From positions 1 through 64,000 of the forward strand of contig KV908674.1 of NCBI GenBank assembly GCA_002005505.1: a stretch of DNA of 64,000 nt. Direction: 5' to 3'. The stretch comes from Botryococcus braunii. Lineage: Eukaryota > Chlorophyta > Trebouxiophyceae. Below the pieces are notes generated by a model. That model ran no database searches, was not told the origin of the DNA, and worked only from the letters and a program-made list of their open reading frames with translations. This document shows positions 9,401-18,193 of the stretch, piece by piece. The number at the start of each line of letters is the position of its first letter. Position 1 is the stretch's first letter. A program made the translations under genes and the position numbers.

Positions 9401-11079
9401 GCAGTGCGGCGACATTCAGCGAAAGAGTAGTGGATGAGAGTGAGAGTAAGAGTAAGCAAGATCAGGGGAAGCACACTGGGGTGCGTTTTGGGAAGATTAG
9501 TGTGCCTTCAAGCCTAAAGGAGGCCCAGCAGTCCCCACAGTGGGAATACTGGAAGGCTGCAATGCAGGAGGAGCAAAACTCCTTAGATGCTCATGAGGTG
9601 ATGGAGTTTGTTCCTAGACCTCGTGGGCACAAAGTAATCCCAGTTCACTGGATTTTCTCAGTGAAAATGGATGCTCATGGCAATGTTCTTAGGTTCAAGG
9701 CCAGGCTGGTGGCTCAAGGGTGTAGGCAAATTCCAGGAGTGGATGTGATGGAGGTATTTGCTCCCACCAGCAGTTATGGGTCTAGAAGAGCGTTACTGTC
9801 AGTGGCTGCACAGGAGGGTCTTGAAATCCACCAGGTGGATGTCAAGACTGCATTTTTAAATGGTGAATTAGAGGAGGAGGTTTATGTCACACAACCTCCT
9901 GGGTTTGAGAATGGGGATGGGAACACTGTGTGTCGCTTGAAGAAGGCATTGTATGGCCTGAAGCAAGCTCCAAGGGCATGGCACAAGACCCTTAATGAGA
10001 AGCTACATACCATGGGGTATGAGGTGTGCAAGAGTGATGCTGGGGTCTATGTGAAATGTTCTGTGGATGGAGGGAAATCCTTTGTGCTGATTTATGTTGA
10101 TGATTTATTGATAGTTTCGAAGGGCATGAGTGAGATTGAGAGAGTGAAAGGGTTGTTGAAGCAGGAGTTCACCATTCATGATCTAGGAGAGGTGAAAGAT
10201 TTCTTGGGCTGCCAAGTGATGAGGGATAGAGAGAAAGGGTTGATTTCTTTGAGTTGCATCCCAAAGATTGATGCCTTAGTTGAGAAATTTGGGCTGGATC
10301 TGGAGTCTGTGGGGCCAGACACCCCTATGACTAAGGATTTTGTGGCCACACAGCAACCTATGTCTAAGGACAACAGTGCCAGCATTGGAGCTGGGAGTCC
10401 CTTACCACCAGGTCACAGATATTGTGAACTGGTAGGGTCACTGTTGTACATTGCCAACACCACAAGGCCTGATATTTCCCAGGCTGTGGGAGTGCTTTCC
10501 AGGTATAGGATTACTCCCACCACTGCTCACTGGAATGAAGCCATCAGAGTGCTGAAATATCTGATGGCTACCAGGGATCTTGTGTTAGTACTTGGAGGGA
10601 AGGACACAGAGCTGGAGGGCTTTGTGGATGCAGATTATGGTGGTGATCAGGATCACAGGTTTTCCACTACTGGTTACGTAATTCGTGTGTTTGGAGGAGC
10701 AGTAGTTTGGGGAAGCAAAAAGCAGTCTGCAGTGGCTACATCTACTGTGGAGGCTGAGTTTATGGCGGCAAGTGCAGCTGTCAAAGAGGCAAATTGGATG
10801 AAGGGATTTCTGGAAGAAATTGGTATTTCTCCATGGATTGTGAAGATCCACTGTGATAATCAGGGATGCATCAATCATCTCAGAAATCCAGTATTCTCTA
10901 AGCATACCAAACACATTGCAATCAGCTTTCATTTTGCTCGGGAAGCCATTGCATTGGGGCAGGTTGATGTGAAATACGTTCCTTCTGCTAGGAATGTGGC
11001 AGATATATTTACCAAGCCTCTGACAAGGCAGGTGTTTCAGAGTCATCGTGAGGCTCTGGGATTGGCCAAGTTTTTGTGA
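6460..11079 (+). CDS. gag-pol: Copia-1 gag-pol polyprotein, main part (fragment 2)
   Basis: 1539 codons plus TGA, in frame with 386-1018, so the whole polyprotein would be 1750 aa without any stop. Residues are counted from 6460. Zinc knuckle CNYCHRKGHFWRDC from 61; protease WLVDSGAS with D164; integrase HHCC finger, then D380, D443 and E479 (D-35-E spacing); spacer of about 400 residues, Ser/Glu/Gln-rich; RT with QVDVKTAFLNGELEEEVY, LYGLKQAPRAWH and YVDD at 1212-1215; RNase H with VDADYGGD, TVEAEFMA, CDNQGC and a C-terminal DIFTKPL. All catalytic motifs are present. The frame opens upstream through the Copia-2 LTR remnant, but those codons are not native. Disrupted only by the Copia-2 insertion. 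Confidence 0.95.
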   Translation, partial: AALISTTAEASGYNDDGEQPAMVMQAMPAQRETAPVPSTSGANHSKQPADTESRGEVRGTCNYCHRKGHFWRDCRKRQRDAETQRNVVAAVQQLAAMWPQGQFPGAPQPPPSVQHAFPGTGAFPLLHPPPGPPSPPSEGMPYVVSYNVLDGSKHQLSKQSWLVDSGASVHLVNNLSLLHAPTVHDHPIPLLLATSDATGGIVATGSVCLMSSQHIPVWLHHVQCVPSATTNILSVSAALRDGIRFSTDKLGAFTAVSGPSGWQMPVKPENGLYYIHNCIPVAPVKVQYSVTAALQKKCSKGLSHDCAKRFLWHSRLGHPGDPWMKRLSSEQLVTGLDTLMSPCEKCPKYCEACIEGKHARPPFGESSRPAEKPLDRIHIDTVGPISPAAITGERFWVTVTDEASGWKAVLPVKSKDVIGAVVRDLILYWQTEKETTVKCIRSDRGTEFLNAKFKEFCASQGTKLETSAPYTPQQNGVAERANRTLKERTRTLLNFAAASPVMWKEALETACTLLNMGPSTGRPLSPCEMFMGYKPDVSLLRTWGCLAFVHVPDQQRGAFAPKAVAGMFTGYSPVSKAFRIYMGGGIWRESRDVQFVEHIRGATRVGMAVLPDQPQQFSYPEDLSEPLHSSNPVVPVSQRSMQNQTVSSPCSSSRPDSSFPVPPDQAATEPNSQGKPSKEEGILIMSPEASTGEQQPDLDQSGALDAIQRLARGSADKGQHHQILERAQQSLRNTHPATTIPPPDGLSRAQRYEQRTAARDILLAQDKGESCEREGMTEGDTESQGPGEVQELGQDTERPASLVRDERGAVSDQTADGPSELSCMGGTCSVPERNVSDENSISDAQGQCGASHASVGHAWECAAGPAPQRSCLVGNRQRERETWAQQQDRPRAHGMQSGSHVCESPDGTANRQPCESVSEEVNRKPRQCENSPNYKSFPRGTCVWEDDVRVAGSKLERASCESKREKEQRERSGSLPTVPTCSAATFSERVVDESESKSKQDQGKHTGVRFGKISVPSSLKEAQQSPQWEYWKAAMQEEQNSLDAHEVMEFVPRPRGHKVIPVHWIFSVKMDAHGNVLRFKARLVAQGCRQIPGVDVMEVFAPTSSYGSRRALLSVAAQEGLEIHQVDVKTAFLNGELEEEVYVTQPPGFENGDGNTVCRLKKALYGLKQAPRAWHKTLNEKLHTMGYEVCKSDAGVYVKCSVDGGKSFVLIYVDDLLIVSKGMSEIERVKGLLKQEFTIHDLGEVKDFLGCQVMRDREKGLISLSCIPKIDALVEKFGLDLESVGPDTPMTKDFVATQQPMSKDNSASIGAGSPLPPGHRYCELVGSLLYIANTTRPDISQAVGVLSRYRITPTTAHWNEAIRVLKYLMATRDLVLVLGGKDTELEGFVDADYGGDQDHRFSTTGYVIRVFGGAVVWGSKKQSAVATSTVEAEFMAASAAVKEANWMKGFLEEIGISPWIVKIHCDNQGCINHLRNPVFSKHTKHIAISFHFAREAIALGQVDVKYVPSARNVADIFTKPLTRQVFQSHREALGLAKFL

Positions 11080-11097
11080 GGAAAAGGCAAGGGGAAG
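11080..11097 (+). other. Copia-1 polypurine tract
   Basis: Purine-rich GGAAAAGGCAAGGGGAAG lies between the pol stop and the LTR start at 11098, the expected plus-strand primer position. Confidence 0.8.
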
Positions 11098-11301
11098 TGT
11101 TATAATAGTGACAGAACATTTTGGTGCCTTTCCCTCAGAAGAGTAATAGTGGCCAGATCAGCTTCAATGATTAATAGGTGGCAGAACCTGGGAGTTTTGC
11201 CGGATCCCATCTAGACCAATTGTACACTGATTAGGAAGGATGAGGTAATTAGACACGGTTTGCTAGAAAGGATTTATGACGCCGGCGTGCAAGGACGAGG
11301 C

Positions 11302-11449
11302 ACTTGATTGGGACATTAAAGGCACTTCGGGTGCTTATCTCTTGACTGTTGCCTATCAAGTCCTCATTCACATTCGGTCACTGCTTGTTCTCCGACACAC
11401 AACAAGAGTACCGACGAGCTAATCACCCTTCGTGCCCGGGTCATACAGG
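11302..11449 (+). repeat. Copia LTR structured block, Copia-1 copy 1
   Basis: 148 bp, identical by eye to 11631-11778. Confidence 0.75.
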
Positions 11450-11630
11450 TAAACTGACGTTAAGAGACTGAAGCCTCATTGACAATAGGTTAGGAAAGGT
11501 CTAGGTAATATTGTTAAGTTGATGCTAATGTTTTCCTCGTTGAACACGGATAATGCAGACTATCGGTAGTTACGTAGATTAAGTAGTTTGAATTACAGAG
11601 CGATGAGAGAAAGCAAGTAGCATTGTAATG

Positions 11631-11778
11631 ACTTGATTGGGACATTAAAGGCACTTCGGGTGCTTATCTCTTGACTGTTGCCTATCAAGTCCTCATTCAC
11701 ATTCGGTCACTGCTTGTTCTCCGACACACAACAAGAGTACCGACGAGCTAATCACCCTTCGTGCCCGGGTCATACAGG
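11631..11778 (+). repeat. Copia LTR structured block, Copia-1 copy 2
   Basis: Stem 1 pairs ACTTGATTGG (11631-11640) with CCTATCAAGT (11681-11690), with one T-T mismatch. The second hairpin pairs TCGGT (11703-11707) and CTTGTT (11713-11718) with AACAAG (11730-11735) and ACCGA (11739-11743). A small GCAC/GTGC hairpin with loop TTCGG lies between the stem 1 arms. Confidence 0.75.
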
Positions 11779-11939
11779 GAACATTACGCCCAGAATTGTA
11801 CAATAATGTGTATTAGGAAAGTGCTAATGTTTTAGCTCATCGGACATTGGTAATGCAGACTATCGGTAACTACGTAGATGGAGTAGTTTGAATTACTGAG
11901 TGATGAGAGAGAGCAATAAGCATTGTAAGACTTGATTGG

Positions 11940-12076
11940 GACTACAAAAGCACTTCGGGTGTTTGTCGTTCAACTGTTGCCAGTCAAGTCACTTCACTCA
12001 CAGTCGCCACTGCTTGTTAATCGACATACAACAAGAGTGTCGCCGGACTAAACACCCTCGTGCCGGGTCATACAGG
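11940..12076 (+). repeat. Copia LTR structured block, Copia-1 copy 3 (diverged)
   Basis: 137 bp. Stem 1 pairs ACTTGATTGG with CCAGTCAAGT over ten positions, one a G-U type pair. The CTTGTT/AACAAG hairpin is kept while its loop differs from copies 1 and 2. Confidence 0.7.
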
Positions 12077-12100
12077 AAACGCCAAGCTCAGAAGTTTACA

Positions 12101-12110
12101 GGTTATGTGT
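12101..12110 (+). other. PBS-like 7-mer after Copia-1 LTR and left TGTGT duplication of TyA-1
   Basis: GGTTATG follows the LTR and equals the first seven bases of the copia PBS at 1710. The last five bases (TGTGT, 12106-12110) recur at 31871-31875 and flank TyA-1. Confidence 0.7.
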
Positions 12111-12140
12111 TGTGATGGAATGTAGGATTTCCCGGCATTT
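12111..12140 (+). repeat. TyA-1 5' LTR, first 30 bp
   Basis: The LTR start is cut by the composite insertion. It continues at 18194 after the CATTT duplication (12136-12140, 18189-18193). Confidence 0.93.
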
Positions 12141-12305
12141 TGTAATATTCTTGCAAAGGATGGCCGTGCACCGACGAAAGTGCTAGTATGGTCCGAACAC
12201 CATAACATATACTGTGCGAGCCTACGAGGCTACACCCAGTACCAATGTACCGCCCGGCACGTGCGGGGACGAGCCCCGGCACCGTCTGCCTACCGGCGCG
12301 CTACA
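12141..12305 (-). repeat. TyB-type LTR, reverse (3' LTR of the coding-free element)
   Basis: 165 bp, reverse complement of the LTR at 18024-18188 apart from about ten differences. Confidence 0.9.
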
Positions 12306-13436
12306 TTCTCCCCCTCCTAGGTGACCAAGCTCCTGCGAGGTCCTAAGAGGAGATGTCTAGAGAGTTGCTTTTATGCCTTATGTGAGAAGACACCCTAGAG
12401 AATCGCTTCAACGCCTCGTGGAACTTGTAGCGCAACCATCAGCCAAAGGCCGTCATCATATGGTCACTCCCCTATGGGGTACACAGCTCTCACCTCCCAA
12501 CGTAAGCCTCATCTCTCTTTCTCTTCTCACTATCTAGCGTAAGCTTCCTCTCTCCCTCTCTCCTCCCCCCAAAGACACGTTGCCCACCACGAGGCCCACG
12601 TGGTGAACGGGTCTATGGACCAATGCCAGGCAAGGAGCAGAGGCAACTGGGCCAGGCAGACAAAAGAAGTGTCTAATGTGCCGCAACACAAAAGAACAAA
12701 TCCTTCATTAAGCAATGATGGAAGCAAAACCAGCATGCAAAGCTCAATCCACATTTATGGCATTTTCCAACGGCCCCATAAATGCAGTACTAAGCAAACC
12801 GAGCACTAAAAGAGACTGTGAAAATAGAAAGCATTTTCAGCTCCATGCTACTCGGCGCCAATCAACAAAGCAAGACCTCGTCATATCCGTGTAAGATCGG
12901 CATCCGGAAAAGTTGACACTTTACCACCGAAATCCCAACGATATGCTCGAAACACCAAAGTTTCATTAAGGCAATGCAAGTTGAAAAACAATTGCAAAGG
13001 ATTAGCAACCCAAAGCAAACCAAACGAGGGGAAGCGCACACTCACCATCGTGAAGTGCCACCTTCCTCCCCCACCGTCCCCACGGAAACGGCGGAGCCAA
13101 ACGCCATTAGAAAGATTACAGAAAAATCCGAACTTTCTTGCTTGGATCCACACACCAAGCTTGGCGTCGACCTTCGCAGGCCAGAACCATCCCCGTCATC
13201 GGATCTTATATGGGTGCGAAGAATAGATTCTCCCAACCAAAGTCCATGAACTAGATACCAAGGTGTTGTTGATCCTTCGATCTAGTGGGAAAGAACCCAA
13301 ATAGAACGACAGGCAGCAACGAAGACACACTTAAGCATCTACACCATCCGTAAGACACACTTAAGCGTCAAGCAGGATCAACAACCAACATCGCAAGTCC
13401 ACCGACTTGGATATGGGCCACCAAAATGTAATATTC
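12306..13436 (-). other. Coding-free internal region of the LARD-like element
   Basis: No gag or pol motif on either strand. Short open frames exist (for example 12600-12809 and 12974-13249) but show no recognisable domain. The end next to the 3' LTR shares the TyB sequence preceding the polypurine tract (GGAGCTTGGTCACCTAGG on the minus strand). Origin of the rest unknown. Confidence 0.6.
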
Positions 13437-13544
13437 TTGGAAAGGATGGCCCTGCACCGACGAAAGTGCTAGTATGGTCCGAGCACCATACCATATATAG
13501 TGCGAGCCTATGAGGCTACACCCAGTACCAATGTACCGCCCGGC
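13437..13544 (-). repeat. TyB-type LTR fragment, reverse, fused to TyB-1 gag
   Basis: 108 bp matching, by eye without difference, the reverse complement of the right LTR (18188 backwards). It stops in CCCGGC at 13544, where TyB-1 gag sequence begins. This is the head-to-head junction. Confidence 0.88.
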
Positions 13545-13989
13545 CTCATGAAAGATTTGTCCTCTTGGGCTAGTCTGAAACCCGCTCTGCTTCACCTCAC
13601 TATGCAAGTTGCCGGTGTGGCGTGCAATGAGCGATGTGGCGGGGGTGGTGAAGCTACCACATATGCTGAATCTTTGTAGGCGATGTGCTCAGGTGTCTCC
13701 AAGGAAAAGGAGAAGGTGGCTGAACGCGAGGAAGGGGAAATTCCTCGGGACCGGGGGACAAAGCATCCTGCCAGCAACCACCTCCTACAGGAGGCATACG
13801 GCACTTGGCCAAGCTTCAAAAGAAGCATGGCCTAAGCCTGGACATGCGGGAGGCAACATGCAAGCTGGCTCGGGGAGTTTGCTTCAGATGCAACCCAGAC
13901 CACTTTGTATTCGACTGCCCCGGCAAGAGGCCAAGAAGGGGTCTTCTGGCAAGAAGACAAGCCCGGGCACGGGACCTTCTTATGCTTGA
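13545..13989 (+). pseudogene. gag: TyB-1 gag, 3' remnant
   Basis: C-terminal part of a TyB gag, alignable with 34400-34825 of TyB-2. It retains the zinc knuckle region (CFRCNPDHFVFDC near 13880; the HFxFxC half is kept and the expected Gly before His is Asp) and ends at TGA 13987-13989. The 5' two thirds are missing and the frame is broken several times (frames from 13609 and 13805 each carry part of it). Up to about 13934 it is only roughly 70 percent similar to TyB-2; beyond that the two are almost identical. Confidence 0.8.
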
Positions 13990-16900
13990 AGGTGTGGGCC
14001 TTCGCTTGGCGATGTAAGCCTTGCATGTTTGACGTCTATTCATGCATTTGCTTGTCAAGAAGCCGTGTCACAGCTTGGTGTTTCCTGCCGAGGTGCAGGG
14101 GAGCAAGGCCACGGCGATGCTGGACTCGGGAGCTTCTTGCAATGTGGTCAGTGCAGACTTTGCTAAAGCCCTTCACTTGGAGATTGTGCCGCCGAAGGGG
14201 GATTCTTTAAGCATTAAGTTGGCTGACGGGAGAACTGTAAACCACATCGGATGTGCTGTCTTAGACATTGTCATCCAGGGGGTACAGTTTGCTAAGGTGT
14301 CGTGTCTTGTGCTAGACTTTGCCATGGATTGGAATGTGCTGTTGGGGACTCCCTGGTTAAAGACATTCCGTGCAAATCTCATGTTTGAAGAGGACACCGT
14401 TAGGGGGTATACAAGAAAGAACAAGCCGTTCGTTTTGCGTTGCCCGCCTAAGGAGGAGAGGCCTTTGAAGGGTTCAGAAGTGGAGGATGTGCCTAGATTG
14501 GTTTTGTCTGCAGTGCAGGCTAGAAGGTTAAGCAGGAAGGGCTGCCAGTCTTTTCTGGCAATTGTAACCGATCTATCTACCGATCCGAATGTCTCCATTC
14601 CTTCTCCCAACTCTCCTGTTGTTGACATACTCAGTGAATTCCAAGATGTTTTCCCTGAAGATGTCCCGCACCTTCCGCCTGACAGGCAAGGGGTTAGACA
14701 CACTATACCCTTGAGCGATCCACATGCTCGTCCACCGTCTCGTCCGTTGTACCGGCTTTCACGCTGAGAGTATGATGAGGCGTTACGCCAGACAAAGCTA
14801 TTGTTGGACAAAGGGTATATACAGCCGTCTACATCACCCTATGGTGCGCCCATTCTTTTTGTGCAAAAGAAGGATGGAATCCTCCGGATGGTCATTGATT
14901 ACCGAGCTTTGAATCGACAGACGGTCAAGAACAGGTATCCGATGCCTCGTATCGATGAAACTCTTGATCAACTGCAGGGTTCTACAGTGTTCTCTAGTCT
15001 TGACCTCACGTCTGGCTATCACCAGATCCGGATCACAGATGAGGATATGCCAAAGACAGCTTTCAGAACACCCGCGGGGTTGTTCGAGTGGCGGGTTTTG
15101 CCATTTGGGCTGACTAATGCCCCGGCCACGTTTCAAACTGCCATGATTGCTATCTTTGCTCCTTACCTGCACAAGTTTGTGCTCGTGTACCTTGATGACA
15201 TCCTCATCTACAGCAAGTCCATTGAAGAGCATAGGGAGCATCTCCGCAAAGTCCTTGAACTGTTGCGGCAGCATAAGTTGTATGCTAACCTAAAGAAGTG
15301 CTCTTTCGCCAAGGATGAGCTGGAGTACTTGGGCCATTTAGTCTCAGCAGATGGGATTAAAGTGGACCCACGTAAGGTGGCTTCAGTTGCTAATTGGAGC
15401 ACACCGAAGAATGTTGGCGAGTTGCGGTCTTTCCTGGGGCTGGCAACTTACTTTCGCAAGTTTGTTCGCAATTTTGCAGCACTTGCATCGCCACTGTACA
15501 GACTCCTACGCCAAGGTGTGACCTGGGTATGGAGTGCTGGGTGTGTTCGGGCGTTTACCGAGATTAAACATGCCTTGACACATGCACCTTGCTTAGCGTA
15601 TCCTGACTTCTCAAAGCCGTTTGAGGTCCATTGCGATGCGTCTTTGGCAGGGTTGGGGGCCGTGTTGTACCAGGAGGGTCGCCCAGTTGCCTACGAGAGT
15701 CGTCGTTTGACTCCCGCTGAGGTTAACTATCCTACTAGGGAGCAAGAACTTCTCGCTGTGGTGCATGCATTGACAGTCTGGAGGTGCTACCTGGAGGGGG
15801 CCCCTGAGTTTCGTGTGGTCACGGACCACAAGGCTATCCCTTACTTGGACACTTTGCCTACTTTAAGTAGACGGCAAACCAGGTGGGCCGAGTTCCTTTC
15901 GCGGTTCAATTTTCGCATGGACTATGCCCCAGGGACGTCCAATGTGGTGGCTGACGCTTTGAGTCGGCATCCGTCCGACTACGAGGCTCCTTGTCCAATC
16001 ATCAATGGCGTGGTGATTGGTGGGTGTTCGCACCCGGCGCACCGTTGTCTGCCAACGCTCTCTCTTTGTGCCTTGGTTGGTACTATCCGCTCTGCGGGGG
16101 AGGGGAGTGCCGCCGCCGGGGTTGCTCTATCTTGGAAGGACAAATTTGTCCAGGGTCTTCTCAAGACCCATGGTTCCAAGATAAGCAGAATGTTGAAGGT
16201 CTGCTAGACTTTAACGGCTTCCTTCTGAGGGAAGGGAAGGCCGTGGTTCCGGATGCTTTTGGGCTGCGAGCTCACATCCTTAAGGAACTGCATGATAGCC
16301 CGTATGCTGGCCATCAAGGAGTGAAGAAAACCTTGGCCTTGGTAAGGCGCCATTATTGGTGGCCTACCATGCTTGCTGACATCGAACGTTACGTGCTAAC
16401 GTGCCACTTGTGTCAGAAGAACAAGGCTCGGAACACTTTGCCTGCGGGGTTGCTGCAACCTATAGAGTTGCCGCTGAATCCTTGGCACACGGTGACTATG
16501 GATCTCATTACCCAACTGCCTAGAACAGGCAAGGGTCATGATGCCATTTTCGTCGTAGTGGATAAGCTGACCAAGATGGTGCATCTTATGCCAACAACCA
16601 CCAAAGCTACGGCTTAGTATACGGCTAAGCTGTACGTTGACAATGTGTGGAAGTTGCATGGTGTTCCCCAAGTGGTGGTATCTGATAGAGATAAGCTCTT
16701 CACCAGCCACTTTTCTAGAGCCTTGTGTCAATCCATTGGGACTCGACAAGCCATGTCGACAGCCTACCATCCGCAAACGGATGGGCAGACTGAGCGAGTG
16801 AATCGAGTGCTCGAGGACATGCTACGCATGTATGTGGCCAAGTCCCAGGATGATTAGGATGAGAAGTTGGTCTGTGCAGAATTCGCGATCAATAATTGCG

Positions 16901-17581
16901 ATCACGAATCCATGGGGTCCTCGCCCGTTCTTGCTGAACTACGGGTTTCAACCCCACCTGCCAGTCACGATTCTCCCCAACAGACGGGTACCTGGTGCGT
17001 CTGACTTTGTTCAGGGCATGCAACGCCTCATCAATGAGGCCAGGATGACCCATCGGGTGGCCACTGCGAGACAAGCGCAGTATGCCAACACCAAACGAAG
17101 GAAAGTTCAATTTGGTGTGGGGGACTGGGTCCGCCTCTCCTCAAAGAACCTTCGTTTCAAGGTGGGCACGCCCAAGCTCCTCCCGCGTTGGGTAGGGCCG
17201 TTCCAAGTGGTGAAACGTGTGGGTACCCAAGCTTATGAGCTTGACCTCCCAGCACGATGGCGGATTCATGATGTCTTTCATGTCTCCAACCTGGAACGCT
17301 ACCGTCGGGATGGTTCGATGCAACCCCCACCACCGGCAGAGGTGCTGGAGGGGGAGGATGAGTAGGAGGTGGAAGCCTTAATGGACCACCGTCGTGTCAA
17401 TTCACGTGGCCGTCCCAAGTATGAGTACCTTGTCCGCTGGACGGGTTCCTCGTCAGAGCATGACACCTGGGAAGAGGAACGGAATTTGGCAAATGCTCCC
17501 AATGTTGTAAAGGGATACTGGGACAAAGTCAACGCACGGGCACCAAGAGGCGGGGCACGTCGTCGTGGGAAGGTTGACTAG
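13990..17581 (+). pseudogene. pol: TyB-1 pol (protease, RT, RNase H, integrase, chromodomain), several stops
   Basis: Ty3-order polyprotein nearly identical to TyB-2 pol. Protease AMLDSGASC near 14120; RT with [22 protein letters not shown] and YLDD near 15190; RNase H; H2C2 and integrase core; chromodomain around 17366-17530 (EYLVRWTGSSSEHDTWEEE). Breaks: a 5-nt deletion near 14073 relative to TyB-2, TGA 14765-14767, frameshift near 16153, TAG 16615-16617, TAG 16855-16857 (Trp codon in TyB-2), frameshift near 16928, TAG 17363-17365 (Tyr codon in TyB-2). Not functional as read. Confidence 0.92.
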
Positions 17582-18023
17582 GGGAAACACAGCAGCACGA
17601 GCCTGTCAAGCTGCGTCACCGGGGGGTCGTGGTTTACCCATACGTTCGCGTGATCACAGAACGTCCCCTGACTTGGTGGCTAAGTGTCGTCCAGCCCCTG
17701 CCCCTACTATCCGCCCTGAAGTTAGCAACTTCACTGCTTCTTCGTGGGAATGTGTACACGTGGAGTGTACATCTGTTCACGCCGACGACTGCCCTTTGGG
17801 CCCCGTCACTGCGGGATTTTGGTCTAGGCGTACCATAGAGATACCTCAGGCAAGTGTACACCCAGGCTGGCAGTTGCGGCTGCGGTTTGGTGTCTGGAGG
17901 AGACTCACCGGCTCAATGTATAAGATATAGAAGTGTAGCAGTGACCTTCTATATGCCTCTGCCTGTGACTGTGGCTTGCTTCGGCAGGCCTCCCGGGAGC
18001 TCGGTCACCTAGGAGGGGGAGAA
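17582..18023 (+). other. TyB-1 3' untranslated region and polypurine tract
   Basis: No ORF supported. Strongly similar to 53269-53697 of TyB-2 and ends in the purine tract AGGAGGGGGAGAA before the LTR. Confidence 0.8.
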
Positions 18024-18188
18024 TGTAGCGCGCCGGTAGGCAGACGGTGCCGGGGATCGGCCCCGCACGTGCCGGGCGGTACATTGGTACTGGGTGTAGC
18101 CTCATAGGCTCGCACTATATATGGTATGGTGCTCGGACCATACTAGCACTTTCGTCGGTGCAGGGCCATCCTTTCCAAGAATATTACA
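18024..18188 (+). repeat. TyB-1 3' LTR (165 bp)
   Basis: TGTAGCGCGCC...AATATTACA. A TATA-like CTATATATGG lies near 18115. A 7-bp hairpin GTATGGT (18124-18130)/ACCATAC (18137-18143) closes a GCTCGG loop. Clearly diverged from the TyB-2 LTR although the two pol genes are almost identical. Confidence 0.9.
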
Positions 18189-18193
18189 CATTT

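Larger units (their letters stand above)
1..12100 (+). mobile_element. Copia-1, outer Ty1/copia element, split by Copia-2
   Basis: Seen: leader ORF, gag start, a 5.4-kb interruption, then the rest of gag-pol, polypurine tract and a 1003-bp LTR. The 5' LTR lies left of the window. The interruption is bounded by ATCTG at 1014-1018 and 6455-6459; leaving out 1019-6459 joins base 1018 to 6460 with the reading frame kept (211 codons + 1540 codons including stop). Domain order protease, integrase, RT, RNase H is diagnostic of Ty1/copia. The outer flank and target duplication of Copia-1 itself cannot be checked, because its right LTR is followed by seven bases matching a primer-binding site and then by TyE/TyA-1 sequence. 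Confidence 0.93.
11098..12100 (+). repeat. Copia-1 right LTR (1003 bp) with three internal blocks
   Basis: Starts TGTTATAATAG after the polypurine tract and ends TTTACA. It is longer than the Copia-2 LTR because it holds three copies of the structured block instead of two, at spacings of 329 and 309 bp. Blocks 1 and 2 are identical by eye; block 3 is clearly diverged. The spacers are also related to each other. Confidence 0.9.
12141..13544 (-). mobile_element. Non-autonomous (LARD/TRIM-like) TyB relative, 5' LTR truncated
   Basis: Read on the minus strand: partial 5' LTR (13544 to 13437, first 57 bp missing), primer-binding site TTTTGGTGGCCC, about 1.1 kb without retrotransposon protein similarity, polypurine tract (complement of 12306-12320) and a full 3' LTR (12305 to 12141). 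LTR, PBS and PPT match TyB, so it could use TyB enzymes in trans. It forms the left arm of the composite. Confidence 0.75.
12141..18188 (+). mobile_element. Composite of a coding-free element and TyB-1, with inverted terminal LTRs
   Basis: A 6048-bp insertion with CATTT on both sides. The left end is a TyB-type LTR in reverse complement (TGTAATATTC...) and the right end is a TyB-type LTR in forward orientation (...GAATATTACA), so both outer ends are the 3' (U5) ends of LTRs. Between them lie, in order, a coding-free internal region in reverse, a partial reverse LTR, then TyB-1 gag (5' truncated), pol and 3' untranslated region in forward orientation. This is not the usual LTR-internal-LTR order, yet the perfect target duplication shows one integration event. 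Confidence 0.85.

Noticed and set aside
11560..11960. Possible hammerhead ribozyme (GATGAG-like and GAAA-like bits in the copia LTR spacers)
   Set aside because: The CUGAUGA and GAAA core elements are not both present with three stems in the right order.
11302..12076. Regularly spaced repeats as a CRISPR-like array
   Set aside because: Units are about 140 bp at 309-329 bp spacing inside an LTR of a eukaryotic element.
13042..13250. Overlapping ORFs in the LARD-like element as a captured host gene
   Set aside because: Several short overlapping frames on both strands without recognisable motif; not enough to call a gene.
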